This document shows, piece after piece, positions 31,788-43,169 of a stretch of DNA of 64,000 nucleotides. The notes below the pieces were generated by a model, which made no database searches, was not told the DNA's origin, and saw only the letters and a program-made list of their open reading frames with translations. The position numbers were made by a program, and so were the translations under genes. Source of the stretch: Omphiscola glabra (taxonomy: Eukaryota > Mollusca > Gastropoda > Lymnaeidae); the NCBI GenBank assembly GCA_964017045.1, contig OZ024801.1:33281257-33345256 (forward strand). Reading direction: 5' to 3'. The number at the start of each line of letters is the position of its first letter. The first letter of the stretch is position 1.

Positions 31788-31926
31788 GAGGTTCTCAAAC
31801 TTATATTTCTAGGTTTGGTTAAGCGTTCGATTTCCCAAAGACAGCAGTAGGCTCGTCTACGTCATTATTACAACGTTGCAACATCACAGGAGAAAGCTGG
31901 GCGGGCCGCGAGTTTGAGACCCCCTG
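31788..31926. mobile_element. Short hAT-like MITE, 139 bp
   Basis: GAGGTTCTCAAACTT and the complementary right end GAGTTTGAGACCCCCTG. CTCTAACA occurs exactly on both sides (31780-31787, 31927-31934). The left CA of a canonical hAT end overlaps the duplication, so the true left boundary may be one or two bases off. Confidence 0.7.
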
Positions 31927-32246
31927 CTCTAACACTCAACCATGCCGCCTTGGGGACCGTAGGGCCATTGCCATTCTTTGCCTGGTTTGTCGCCCGGGAA
32001 CCGAACCATAATAGGAAATATCGTATCTTTAGTTTTGCGACTTACCTCCCCACCACAAAAGACGGCCCTGAGAGTTCTCCGAGCCAATACAACACTTTGC
32101 ATTAAAGCTAATGGATCCTGCCTACATGCGCACATAAAAACATAACTGTTTTATTATGTCCCAGTTTCTGAGCATCTATGAAGTGTTCTTGCCATATCTG
32201 TTCAATCGGTAAATATTTATCACTTAACACCGATCATCATTCATCT

Positions 32247-32380
32247 TCAATTGACATATTTCCGCCATCTTCACTTGACCTATTGCCAACATCTTCTCTT
32301 GACATATTGCCGCCATCTTCTCCTGACCTGTTGCCGCCATCTTCTTGCCACCATCTTCTTGTCACCATCTTCACCACAAA
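32247..32380. repeat. 24-bp degenerate repeat, about 5 copies
   Basis: TTGACATATTGCCGCCATCT with TC spacing, variants CTGACC and TTGCCACC. Confidence 0.85.
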
Positions 32381-33800
32381 CACAATTTTCGAGGGTATAT
32401 AATTTATTCATTAACGTTTTACATTTCAAAAACAAAAATATTAAATTTTCATACATTCTAAAGGAAACTAGATCTGAACTTTTGAACGTACCAGTAAAAC
32501 ATGATGTGCGCACGGTCGTGCCTATGAAACATGATGTGCTCACGGGCGCGTCAATAACATGGTGCACTTAAGGGCCGTCCATTTGTGACATCGGCGCTGA
32601 CAAGTGCCAGGTCCCGCTAGGATATACTCAGGGGCGGCCAACTTGTAAACATATCTGAAGGAGGGGCTGTGCTGTAAACAACGAGGTGAGGTGGGTGGGG
32701 ATCACGGCACTAAAAGTAGTCCGTGTTCATGTCCCTAAAATAATGCATGTGGGTCATGGCCCTAACATAATGCAGGTGATTCATGGCCCTAAGAATAATG
32801 GGTGTGGTATATAACACTGACATTATGAGTAGTTCACAAAGCTAGCTTGATACATGTGGACGAGATGAGAAATAATCTCAAACTTCTTCATTTTTAAAAT
32901 CACTCCTCACAGAATGGCAAATATATATTATATATTTCAAATCACCTTCTAATGTGAACATAAGGAATGATATGAGGAGGAACTAGATCATGAATTAAAA
33001 AAAAAACAAAGGAACACAATATATTGAGAACCTTTAAAAGAACAAAAAAATGACACAACTTTGCAGCGAACGTGTCGGCAAAAAGCCTTCGTCGGTGAAC
33101 AACCATTAAAAGAAGAACAATTAAACACAAAATAAACTTAGCTCATATGAGTGGGAGAAAGCCGTGTGTCTGGCATAAAACCCGCTCCACTGGTCACGTC
33201 AAAATGTCTTTGAGCGCCATTCCGCCACTTCACGGGCCATTGGCCAAGGACGACCTGTCCACATCTTTTATGGACCCCTACACCCGGGGGGAAAAAGCAA
33301 CAGAGATCAAGATGTCGGCATTGGGGTTGTCACTAAGTCTGGCACTGCCACGGTGGTGGCGTTTCGGGGGGGGGGGGGTCGTATGATTTTAGTTGCTTTG
33401 TGACGGAGCATCTCCTTCTGCGAGGAGATATGATTACATTAAAGACTGGTGACGAGATAGCGCCACATATTAGACCGTGGTGACTAACGAAAGGTAGAAA
33501 TTTAGAATCACTGAAAACACTTTGCTGTGATGTTTGTTACAAAAGCTAAATGATCACTGTAGTTAAGTCATTTTTGTCACTAAAGGAGTTCACTGATGGC
33601 TCATTTCTACGGTAGAGAAATACAATAGATTTCCTGTGTTTAAATTGTTATAATAAAATTGTAAAAGGTTTAAATATGTATTTATGTACAAGCTGAAAAT
33701 GAAGAAGTACAATGTAATAAAAAAAATACAAAAAAAAACATGTCCATGTATTTGGATTAATATAGAATCGTATCTTATCTTTTCTTATTTATATGTATAA
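32381..33800. other. No gene supported
   Basis: Contains three degenerate 30-bp units around CATGGCCCTAA(C/G)ATAATG (about 32730-32800) and a poly-G run at 33365-33377. The 79-codon frame at 33147-33386 has no recognisable domain. Confidence 0.5.
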
Positions 33801-33802
33801 TA

Positions 33803-34279
33803 GATACAGCCCGCCAAACATTGGCGACAGCAATGCCGGAACTTCCCATCTATTAGATATAGCCTGCCAAACATTGGCTACATCAATGCGTGAACTTCCC
33901 ATCTACTTGATATAGCCCGCCAAACATTGGCGACAGCAATGCTTGAACTTCCCATCTACTAGATATAGCCCGCCAAACATTGGCGACAGCAATGCTTGAA
34001 CTTCCCATCTACTAGATATAGCCCGCCAAACATTGGCGACAGCAATGCTTGAACTTCCCATCTACTAGATATAGCCTGCCAAACATTGGCTACATCAATG
34101 CGTGAACTTCCCATCTACTAGATACAGCCCTCCAAACATTGGCGACAGCAATGCGTGAACTTCCCATCTACTAGATACAGCCCTCCAAACATTGGCGACA
34201 GCAATGCGTGAACTTCCCATCTACTAGATACAGCCCTCCAAACATTGGCGACAACAATGCGTGAACTTCCCATCTACTA
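33803..34279. repeat. Minisatellite, 53-bp unit, 9 copies, at the 5' end of a DR-A copy
   Basis: Units contain GATATAGCCCGCCAAACATT, GGCGACAGCAATGC and TGAACTTCCCATCTACTA. Nine units fill exactly 477 bp. Units 2 and 6 share the variant CTACATCAATGCG, suggesting block duplication. The last unit runs straight into DR-A. Confidence 0.95.
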
Positions 34280-34600
34280 AAGTTACATGACAAATCAGGA
34301 ACTCCAGTAACGCACATTTAAGAATCCCAATTTTTGCTACACCCCTTCCCCCCATCATACGTCACTGCTCACTTTTATTTCACGCCCATGAACTATATTA
34401 AATATTCTGATGTCCCAACCACTTTTAAACCGAATAATTTTTTACACCATACTTATTTTGAGACGATTTCGTTTTCCTATTTGCATATTACGCGCCAAAC
34501 GCAGTTGCGTTATGTAGAAAAAGAAATATCATTTAGCGTATTAGTCATCGGGAATTATACTTTGCGCGCTATTGAACTCATTATTGATCCGGAAATAGAA
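34255..34600 (+). repeat. Dispersed repeat DR-A (copy 5)
   Basis: GTGAACTTCCCATCTACTAA, then TGAACTATATTAAATATTC, ATTACGCGCCAAACGCAG, TCATTTAGCG and TCATCGGGAATTATA. The 92-codon frame here is not recognised and is not conserved among the DR-A copies. Confidence 0.7.
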
Positions 34601-34664
34601 GCAATAAATTAGGACGTCATCCACGAGTCATACCAGAAGCGTAGTATATATAAGAGATTATACT

Positions 34665-34980
34665 AGCTATAACCTGCCAAGCAATGGCGACCCCAAGGCG
34701 TGAACTTCCCATCTACGTCAGTTATTTGACAAAATATACACTCACGTAACACACTTTATAATATTCTTAATGAGTAATACCCCCCCCGCACACCCTCATG
34801 CGCCTCCGCCCCTGAATTAAATTAATATTCTAACGCCACATCCCCCTTTTACGCCGCAGATTTATTACACCAACTATTTCTGTATAAACGAAAGACAACA
34901 GTACGCACCAAACGCACGCGCGGTATTGTTAAGAACCTCATTTATCGGGAACTTCATTTTACGCTCTAAGGAACTTGGGT
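34665..34980 (+). repeat. Dispersed repeat DR-A (copy 6), single 5' unit
   Basis: Starts with CTATAACCTGCCAAGCAATG and GCGTGAACTTCCCATCTACG, so it has just one 53-bp unit. Continues with ACGTAACACACTTTATAATA, GTACGCACCAAACGCACGCG and TTTATCGGGAACTTCATTTT. Confidence 0.72.
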
Positions 34981-35071
34981 TACGGAGTCCGTGAAGGCCA
35001 CTGTTGAAAAGAGGGTTATGTCAGTTGACATTGAAGATACATATGATTGTGAGCATAAGTCTACATGCTAG

Positions 35072-35272
35072 CAGAGGCGTGGCTAGACTGCTTGGCGCCC
35101 GGGGACAAGATTCATTTTAAAGAGCCTCCTTTTCCTTATTTTTTTTTTTCAACTCTCAAACCCATTATTCTCAACCATTAAATAGTATCAAAGCACATTT
35201 TGGCGCCCCATAACTATCTGGCGCCCGGTGACATCTGTTCCCCCCTCCTGCCCCCTCTTCGCTACGCCTCTG
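35072..35272. mobile_element. hAT-type MITE, 201 bp, with TSD CATGCTAG
   Basis: Ends CAGAGGCGTGGCTAGAC and CTTCGCTACGCCTCTG; exact duplication CATGCTAG (35064-35071, 35273-35280). TGGCGCCC occurs three times inside. Confidence 0.93.
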
Positions 35273-35280
35273 CATGCTAG

Positions 35281-36430
35281 TGAAATACATGTTAAGAAAT
35301 ACTTTGACACTGACGAGTAGAAAAAAAACCCACACAAACAAAGGGGATGACCTGGACGAAGGGGCGTAATAAGGGTAAGTGGAATGACGGGGCACGCGGC
35401 ACAGCTGCCATTTCCACCCCCCCCCCCCGACCAACTCCCCACATTTTAGAAACGCCTCTGAAAAAATAAATGAGAGCCGAGGGTGGGAGGGGTGCTATTT
35501 TTTTTTTAACCTCTCTGAAAATAACCCGTGCCACCCCTTTAAAGAACCGTTACTCTGGTAATACATCCGGGGACGAGTGGATCACAGGGGAGAGAATGAG
35601 CCGGCTTCCTAGCAGTGTTTAATGCTCTGTAATGGCATTCCCACGAGACAGGTCTCCACCTTTATTTTTTGTGTGCAATCCCTTCACAGTCCGTTACCTC
35701 CAACATGGCGGGCCACTTATGAGATCAATAGCTCACCATGGAAGCGCTGGTGCAGACCTGCGGGGCATTGAGAGCAAGGAGTTAGAGGGGTTTGGGGGGG
35801 GGGGGGTCGCGGTATAGTTGGGATATGGGAGGGGGGGGGGACATAATGACGGCTTCGGTCTTCTAAGAAAGAGATTCGGTAACGCATGTAAAGTGTCTTT
35901 TATGGAGGTTGCGGAATGTTCGGCCAATCGCAGAGGCTTTTTTTTCTTTTTTGTTGTTGTTGAAGGGGCGGCAAAAATTCTTGTTCTGCCCCGTGTGGCA
36001 GTAACCCTAGTTACGCCACTGCGGACGAGGGGATTAAAAATTGAGAAAATGCGAGATTCACCAAAAGACATGCAGACTTTTCTTCATGCAATTCATTTGG
36101 TTGTTTGTGGCGAGTAGAAACGGCTACAGATTTATTTAAAAATAAGATGTGTGAATAAGTAAAAAAATAATGACACCACAGTTATCGATAGAATCATCCA
36201 TTGCTATTGAGATATGATGTCGAAAAAGTGATACCTGACTAATTCTGAGGTATTGAAGGGGTTAAAGTCACTGCTCTGTACCTAAAATGCTACGGTTTGG
36301 TTCATAAGTCATGATTCCATTATGCCAGCAAACTTTAGTTTTTGCCACATTATCAAGGATGACTTCGCGGCTTACACCGTGCCTGAAACACTTGAATTAC
36401 TTAAAGTGATTCAGTCGAAAAGACTACACT
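35281..36430. other. No gene supported; several G/C tracts
   Basis: Poly-C (35418-35428) and poly-G runs (35798-35807, 35831-35840). A lone MITE-like terminus TAGTTACGCCACTG is near 36009-36022 without a partner. Confidence 0.5.
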
Positions 36431-36469
36431 CTCACGTCACCATCATATCCGTCACCATAACTTCCTACC

Positions 36470-36810
36470 TTTTACCACCACCCCCATCCTCATCACCATT
36501 CCATGATGATGCGCTACTCCACCACCACCCAACACCACATGTCTCATTATCTCCCTCACCACTACCACCCTCACTGCCAGGACAGTCATCAATCACGCCC
36601 CAGCTGCAACCGTCACTATTATGCCCACGACCATATGCACCACCATCTGCCCCACCATCTGTCCCACCATCTGCCCCACCATCTGCACCACCATCTGCCC
36701 TATAATCTGCCCTATAATCTGCACCACCATCTGCACCAACATTTGCCCCGCCATATTCCCCCATCATCTGCCCCACTATCTGCACCACCATCTGCACCAC
36801 CGGCGTCCAT
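36470..36810. repeat. CCACCATCTGCC-type simple repeat
   Basis: 12-bp units (CACCATCTGCCC, CACCATCTGCAC) dominate 36640-36800, with looser CACCAC-rich DNA before. Frames across it are repetitive and not called. Confidence 0.85.
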
Positions 36811-36950
36811 CTGGTCACCACGACTGCCACCGTGACATTTCTATTCAAATTCTTTCGAAAAAAACTGTTCATCTCGATGAAGCGATCATTGGATGTAGTC
36901 GACATGACTGCCACGCTGAATGACAGACATGAACATCATACAGTCACAAG

Positions 36951-36985
36951 CAGGGCCGGATTAAGCCATTTTAGTGCCCAAGGTT
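36951..36985. mobile_element. Isolated hAT terminus
   Basis: CAGGGCCGGATTAAGCCA then TTTTAGTGCCCAAGG equals the right terminus of the hAT element at 5926-7415, read inward. No matching opposite terminus was found nearby. Confidence 0.65.
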
Positions 36986-37422
36986 GAAAAAAACAATCAC
37001 CAATCGCAAAAATATTTGACTTGAGCCCATACATTGTCAAATAATTTTATTGTTGCCTGTAAAACAATAAGTTTTTCAATAATTTTTCCGATCAAAACGA
37101 AAACACACACACACTCTCGCGACTTGAGTCACACAACGACATCAATAGGACAGCACTCGGCAAACCCTCGGAGCCAGATCAAATTAGACGAGATCCAATT
37201 AAAGGCCCTTGGAAGAAAAAAAAATAATGGCTTCGGTTCGATTCATTGACTCGTGACAACGGGGCATTAAAGCCGAGGGGTTTTGGGCGCCAGAAATCGA
37301 AGCGCCATTTTTGATCTCGGCAATTTGGACCGTGGAGATCAAGGGACGCGAGCCAAGCCCGGGGAGACACCGTACCATCGGCGCCACCAGAAAATGGCTT
37401 TCTGCGATCTCTTCGGTTAGTT

Positions 37423-37607
37423 CAGCGGTGTCGCGACCCCCTTGGGGGTAGAACGACCCCTTAACAGGGGTCGCCTAAGACCTATCGGAACACACATATA
37501 CTCTACAGTTATAAAGTAGCAACGAAAATAATTTTGTATTTAGGGGTCGCCACAACATGAGGAACTGTATTAAAGGTTCGCGATATTAGGAAGGTTGAGA
37601 ACCACTG
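37423..37607 (+). mobile_element. SPIN-like hAT MITE, 185 bp (copy C)
   Basis: Begins CAGCGGTGTCGCGACCCC, with a deletion inside the left end, and finishes AGGTTGAGAACCACTG. Flanks GGTTAGTT and GGTTAGAT match at 7 of 8 positions. Confidence 0.9.
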
Positions 37608-37839
37608 GGTTAGATTGTAAATCTGTTGTTGTTTTTCCCTCCTTGGTGGTTCTTAATTTGGCCCGCATGCTAACATATTGTTACATCTGTGTGGGACGGT
37701 TTTACATATATATTGATACTCATTCATCACAAGTAGAATTTACGGAAAGAGAAGATCTTTCTGACAGTACCAAATGTTCACATTAATGTTCATTTTATCG
37801 GCATGATTTCAAAACAAAATTCTTTATAATAACTTCGCC

Positions 37840-38200
37840 TTTATCGTGGGTGGCTGGCTGGCAAAAAATCTTCAGACGGCTAACTTCAGTCAACCCGTCG
37901 AGCTGACACTTGGCAAATAGACTCGTTCCCGATGGCAACACATTCTTCTCAAATTTTCATCCCTACCCCCCAACACCCCAAAAAATAGTGTTTTCCTGTT
38001 TTTTCAAAGGGGAGATAACAGATAATATGATGACGATGATTTCACGCAATAAAATTCCCGATAACTGCGCACCGTGAGATTCTGTTTTTTTTTTTTTTTA
38101 AAAAGGTGCGTTTGGTGCGAGTACTTTCTTTTGTTTTTATGTAAGAGTTGGTGAAATAACTCTGCAGTGTAAAAATCGGGTGGGTCATTAGAATATTATT
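37840..38200 (-). repeat. Dispersed repeat DR-A (copy 7, inverted)
   Basis: On the plus strand: GTGGGTGGCTGGCTGGCAAA, GACGGCTAACTTCAGTC, GATGGCAACACATTC, AAATTCCCGATAACTGCGC, GTGCGTTTGGTGCGAGTAC and GGGTCATTAGAATATTATTA. These are the complements of the DR-A blocks in reverse order. Confidence 0.75.
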
Positions 38201-38234
38201 ATAAAATTAAATAATACAAAAAATTCATATAAAG

Positions 38235-38479
38235 CAGGCCTGCACAACATACGTGCCCGCGGCTCGCATGTGGCCCGCCAGCACCCACTTGGCGGCCCGC
38301 GAAGTAACGAAATATTCTTTATGATTATTAATAGCTTGCCCCCCCCCCCCCCCCCGGTCCTATTATATTTCGGCCCGCACAAGTTGTTCATAAAGTATTA
38401 CATTCATTCAATACGGAATCAAATACAAAGTTGCTGTTCATTGTTATTTTAACCTGACACTTTGAGCTGTGCGGGCCTG
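38235..38479. mobile_element. hAT-like MITE, 245 bp
   Basis: CAGGCCTGCACAACATACG and the complementary right end AGCTGTGCGGGCCTG. Flanks ATATAAAG and ATGTAAGG agree at 6 of 8. The body includes GGCCCGCCAGC and a long C run. Confidence 0.7.
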
Positions 38480-38825
38480 ATGTAAGGGATTGATAAGGAA
38501 TCTCAGTTTTCTGGATTGATTTAAATTAAAAATTGACATACAAAGTCTAATAGATAATTGTTTTGATATTCGAACTCTACATTTTACAGTGTTGTGGTTG
38601 AGGAGAGAAGACGACACGCGTTGAAATTTTAACACAGCAAAACATTGGCTAGGCCCATTGCCCGCATTCGCTCACAGTTTGAGATCATGCATTAACAAAT
38701 GCTGTAAACAGGTGCCCAATATTTGACCTGGGCTCATCTTACAAAGGGGAGTTCCACGGTTAGTTGTCTGGGGAGGAAGAATTAGGAAGAAGATAAAAAG
38801 AAGGGAGCAGGAGATATTATATAGG

Positions 38826-39195
38826 ATCAGTGGCAGAGTGGGGGGGGGGGGGTTGGGTTAAAGATAAAGTTATATGACGGTCAGTGACAGAGGTGGGAGG
38901 GCTGTGTTACAGCTAAAGTTATATGACTGTCAGTGACAGAGGGGGGCTGTGTTACAGATAAAGTTATGTGACGGTCAGTGACAGAAAAAAAGGGGGGGCT
39001 GTGTTACAGCTAAAGTTATATGACGGTCAGTGACAGAGGGGGCTGTGTTACAGATAAAGTTATGTGACGGTCAGTGACAGAAAAAGGGGGGGGGGGTGTT
39101 GCAGCTAAAGTTATATGACGGTCAGTGACAGAAGGAAAGGGTTTGTGTTGCAGCTAAAGTTATATGACAATCAGTGACAGATAGGGGTTTGCTAC
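38826..39195. repeat. Minisatellite, about 50-60 bp unit, 6-7 copies
   Basis: Each unit contains AAAGTTATATGACGGTCAGT and GACAGA followed by a variable purine run and GTGTTACAG. The G run accounts for the length variation. Confidence 0.9.
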
Positions 39196-39284
39196 ATATA
39201 ATTCTACATTGTTTGAAAATCTTACCGTCACAATTTTTGTAATCTGTATCTATCATTGAAACGTTCTACAGACAAACATACCAT

Positions 39285-39672
39285 TTGGGGATCTAAGGAA
39301 AGTCTGCATAAGATGAGACCATATAGTGCCATAAGGAAAGTCTGCAGTAGATGAGACCATATAGTGCCATAAGGAAAGTCTGCATAAGATGAGACCATTT
39401 AGTGCCATAAGGAAAGTCTGCAGTAGATGATACCATTTAGTGCCATAAGGAAAGTCTGCAGTAGATGAGACCATTTAGTGCCATAAGGAAAGTCTGCATA
39501 AGATGAGACCATTTAGTGCCATAAGGAAAGTCTGCAGTAGATGAGACCATTTAGTACCATAAGGAAAGTCTGCAGTAGATGAGACCATTTAGTGTCATAA
39601 GGAAAGTCTGCAGTAGATGAGACCATTTAGTACCATAAGGAAAGTCTGCAGTAGATGAGACCATTTAGTACC
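39285..39672. repeat. Minisatellite, 38-bp unit, about 10 copies
   Basis: ATAAGGAAAGTCTGCAGTAG and ATGAGACCATTTAGTGCC; AGTAG/ATAAG is a repeated two-state variant. Confidence 0.95.
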
Positions 39673-39739
39673 ACAGCGATGATTCGTATATGAATTAATT
39701 AAAGCTATCTATAAAATAAAAGCAGCCATCTACCTTTTT

Positions 39740-40185
39740 TATGGTTTTTATTGTTCTTTATGGTTTTTATTGATTTTATGTTTTTATGGTTTTAATGTTG
39801 TATGGTTTTCAAAATGTTTTTATGGTTTTTATTGTTCTTATGGTTTATGATTTCTATTGCTTTTATGTTTTTATCGTTTTTATGGTTTTAATGTTGTATG
39901 GTGTTTTTTTTATGTTTTATGTTTTTTTAATTGTTGTTTTTAAGGTTTTTTGTTGGTTTTTGTTTTGTTTTTTTTTGTTGGTTTTTATGTTTTGATGTTT
40001 TTTGTTGGTTTTTATGTTTTGATGTTTTTTGTTGGTTTTTATGTTTTGATGTTTTTTGTTGGTTTTTATGTTTTTTGTTGGTTTTTATGTTTTGCTGTTT
40101 TTTGTTGGTTTTTATGTTTTGATGTTTTTTGTTGGTTTTTATGTTTTATTGGTTTTTTTTTTGTTGGTTTTTATGTTTTTATGGT
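39740..40185. repeat. T-rich tandem repeat
   Basis: TTTTTATGGTTTT units grade into a 27-bp unit with TTTTGTTGGTTTTTATG and TTTTGATG. The frames across it (VGFYVLMFF and similar) are repeat artefacts. Confidence 0.88.
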
Positions 40186-40509
40186 CGTCATTTCACGACG
40201 AGGTTTCCTCCTATTTAATAACAATATTGTATTTGCACAGCATCCACGTCAGCGTCGAAGTTCTCCCTGGTACTCAAGCACGACAACGAGCGAGAAGACA
40301 TGATGTAGCGTCATCGGGTTTCATCTCAAAAGATTTTGGTGAAAGGTCTACGTTTAGAAAATATATATATTTTTTTGTTTACTGATCTTCTAACGTTCTT
40401 TCGGAATTTTAGAGACGAGTTATTGTAGGCCAAATATTCACGGCCTGTCAGTTAATATGTTACGGGCGGCTACGGTTGTCAACCCAGGTGGTGTTGGACA
40501 ATGACAACC

Positions 40510-40672
40510 ATTTTTTTATATATATATATTTTTTTTTTCTTTTTTTTTTTTTTTTTTTTCCCTTTTTTTTAAAATTTTTTTTTCTTTTTTTAAAAAATTT
40601 GTTTTTTCTTTTTTTTTTTTTTTTTTTACATTTTATTTATTTTATTAATTTTTTTTTTTTTCATTTTTCATA
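40510..40672. repeat. Poly-T-rich low-complexity tract
   Basis: Almost pure T with scattered C, A and G, including a TATATATA run. Confidence 0.9.
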
Positions 40673-40799
40673 TATATTGCGGCCATAAAACTGCATTTAA
40701 GATATTTTTAAGCTTTAAGCAAGTATTTGTAAAAGAAAGAACAAAAAAAACAACAAAAACTAACCGGATGACTTGTGTCTGTAAACAGCTTTTGTTTCG

Positions 40800-41205
40800 T
40801 TGATTGGGGGGGGGGGGGGGTAGTTATTAATCTATCAAATCGCCACAGCTGTCCCTCCCCGCAATGTTGACCAAATCACCCAGACATCGACTCCCGGGGG
40901 GGGGGGGGGGGGAGAGTACGGCCGAAGGGGAAAAAAAAAAGGTTTTTACAACGTAGGTGTAAATGTTTCTCTTTGAAAGCACTTTGATTCCTTTCCCCAC
41001 AAGTGTTTTCAATAAATTATTTAAAAAGACCTTGAGACGAAACCGGAGAATACTTTGCAAGTCTTGCGATGGGATCAAGGTTTCCTGATTGGACGTGTGG
41101 TCGCTCAACGACCAGTTTGCTTGACATGTAGTCCACCGGTTTCTTCTGTGCTCATTTGAGAAGAGAATCCTAGGTATAGCTAAATTGTGAGATTGAACAT
41201 ATCCA
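40800..41205. other. No recognised feature; one 135-codon minus frame
   Basis: Poly-G runs (40806-40820, 40899-40912). A minus frame (41234-40827) is open for 135 codons without a recognisable domain and overlaps the LINE edge. It is not called. Confidence 0.4.
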
Positions 41206-41206
41206 A

Positions 41207-41415
41207 TTGATTGAGGCGACAACACTTGACTCATTTGTGTCTATTGTCTTAGGCCTTCCAACCCCCAGTGCATGATACCCTCACTCAGTTACTCTTGTAA
41301 CCAGTGAAATATCCTCATCAACACCAGGCACAGAAACATTGCAAATCCCATCTACATTCATAGGTGCCATAATGATCAATAAATTGATCGTGGACCCTTA
41401 ATATATAGAAGAAGA
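41207..41415 (+). pseudogene. LINE C-terminal fragment and 3' end, uninterrupted copy
   Basis: Frame ATTLDSFVSIVLGLPTPSA then stop, followed by the same 3' untranslated sequence as 5900-5925 plus 7416-7540, without the hAT element. It shows the pre-insertion state of that site (TCTTGTAACCAGTGAAATAT near 41293-41312). Ends in AGAAGAAG. Confidence 0.75.
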
Positions 41416-41875
41416 ACCATGATGTAGTGAAACACTGTTAAAATTTTAACGCAATACATTTCGCATGATGTGAGAATCCCTGATAAGATTTTAAACATAT
41501 TTTTGTATGTCGGATGTCGAAGCATCGTTAAAAATGTAATTCCCTATTGAAAGGCAGCCCCAAGACAGGGGTTAGCCCCAAGACAAGGGTCAGCAGCTAT
41601 TGTTTGAGCTAGGAACCCTTTTTATAAATTCTAAGACTTAGATAATATTTTGGGCATCGTGTGTTATAATAGAATTTAAGAAAAGAAAAAAAAAAAGAGA
41701 CCGCATCTTTTTTTCTCGAAAAGCCGCATGCGGTTCTGTAAACACTAGATGCCGATTCCTTTTCTAAAGTTTTTTTTTATTTAAAAAAACAATAAATAAA
41801 TAACAGGAATGCACGTCACACTACTCTAAGACTCTAAGTCCGTGGCTAAACTTTTCTACGCGATTTTCCAACAGA
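41416..41875. other. No recognisable feature
   Basis: AT-rich unique sequence with AGACAGGGGTTAGCCCCA-like local repetition near 41560-41590 only. Confidence 0.5.
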
Positions 41876-42090
41876 GGTTTTAGAGGTGGTGGCTTTTAAT
41901 AGAGGAATCACGAGGTGGTGGCTTCCAACAGAGGAATTAGAGGTGGTGACTTTTAACAGAGGAATTAGAGGTGGTGGCTTCCAACAGAGGAATTAGAGGT
42001 GGTGACTTTTAACAGAGGAATTAGATGTGGTGTCTTCCAACAGAGGAATTAGAGGTGGGGACTTTTAACAGAGGAATTAGAGGTGATGAT
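41876..42090. repeat. Minisatellite, 28-bp unit, about 7 copies
   Basis: AGAGGTGGTGGCTTCC and AACAGAGGAATT, alternating between GGCTTCC and GACTTTT versions, so a 56-bp dimer is visible. Confidence 0.9.
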
Positions 42091-42289
42091 CTTGTTTTGA
42101 AAGCGTTAAAACGGTGGACACGTTCAACTTTAAATCCACCCAAGAACAGCCTGTGAACCTTTACTCCAGGCACCCATTACCCCGAGCCACGAGTGACACC
42201 TAAGTCAAAGACTGAGATCTGCGTCCATATGAGATTTAATCATTGCCTGAGATTTTCACCTCGACCGGGCAAAAAGTTTGGTGTTAATA

Positions 42290-42660
42290 GGACGGAGTGG
42301 GGCGAATCTGGGGGGAGGGGGGTGCTAATGGAACCGTGTGGGGCTGGTTGTACCGACTGGGGCTGATGGTTCCTTATGGGGATGGTGGTATCGTATGGGG
42401 CTAATGGTACTGAGTGGCCTAATGGTACCATGTTGGGCTGATAGTACGGAATGAACCTTATTGTATGGTGCGGGCCTTATGACGGCGTGGGCCTTATGGT
42501 ACGGTGTAGGCCTGATGGTACGGTGTAGGCCTGATGGTACGGTGTAGGCCTTATGGTACGATTTAGGCCTGATGGTACGGTGTATGCCTTATGGTACGGT
42601 GTGGGCCGGATGGGACTGTGTGCAAAAAATGGTATGGGGCGTTCGGCGTTAAAAGGGTGG
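42290..42660. repeat. G-rich repeats, 19-bp unit in part
   Basis: GATGGTACGGTGTAGGCCT repeats about six times (42470-42610), with looser GGGGCTGATGGTA-type units before it. Confidence 0.8.
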
Positions 42661-42806
42661 GGCGGAGTTGAAGCGATTGAGTTGTGCTCATGGGACATGG
42701 GGTAACTAATGGTGTCGGTTGGGGCTGATTATATGTGGTGGGACTAAAGATGTGCTTGAGGGGAATGGTAGGTAGAACTGATCGGGTGGGTAGGGGCGCC
42801 TAGTGG

Positions 42807-42993
42807 CAGGGCCGGCCATAGGCCACTGCAACCTATGCGGCCGCAATGGGCCCCCGCACTTTCATAGGCCCCGCCCCAAATCTATTTTCTAATACAAAAT
42901 CTTAATTTTCACTTATTATCCTTATCCTCTACCCAGAATGGGCCCCGCGCAATCCGTTTCACATAGGGCCCCGCAATTGTTAGGGCGGCCCCG
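42807..42993. mobile_element. hAT-type MITE, 187 bp, with TSD CCTAGTGG
   Basis: Ends CAGGGCCGGCC and GGGCGGCCCCG; exact duplication CCTAGTGG (42799-42806, 42994-43001). The ends resemble those of the hAT element at 5926. Confidence 0.88.
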
Positions 42994-43169
42994 CCTAGTG
43001 GCGTGGATGGGCGGGTGTGAATAATAATATGATGTGGACTTGTTGGGCCGAGTGGGACAATGTGTACATTAGGGAATGAGGTGGACCTGGTGAGGGTGGA
43101 GTGGGGCTGATGGGGCGTAGTGTAAATTATGATACGGACTGGGGTTGATGGAAAGGGATGGGCCTGCTG

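Noticed and set aside
33147..33386. 79-codon plus frame
   Set aside because: No recognisable domain, no splice or conservation evidence; ends in a poly-G run.
34334..34612. 92-codon plus frame in DR-A
   Set aside because: Not maintained in the sister copies of DR-A.
40827..41234. 135-codon minus frame
   Set aside because: It overlaps a plus-strand LINE fragment and a poly-G run; no family resemblance that I can defend.
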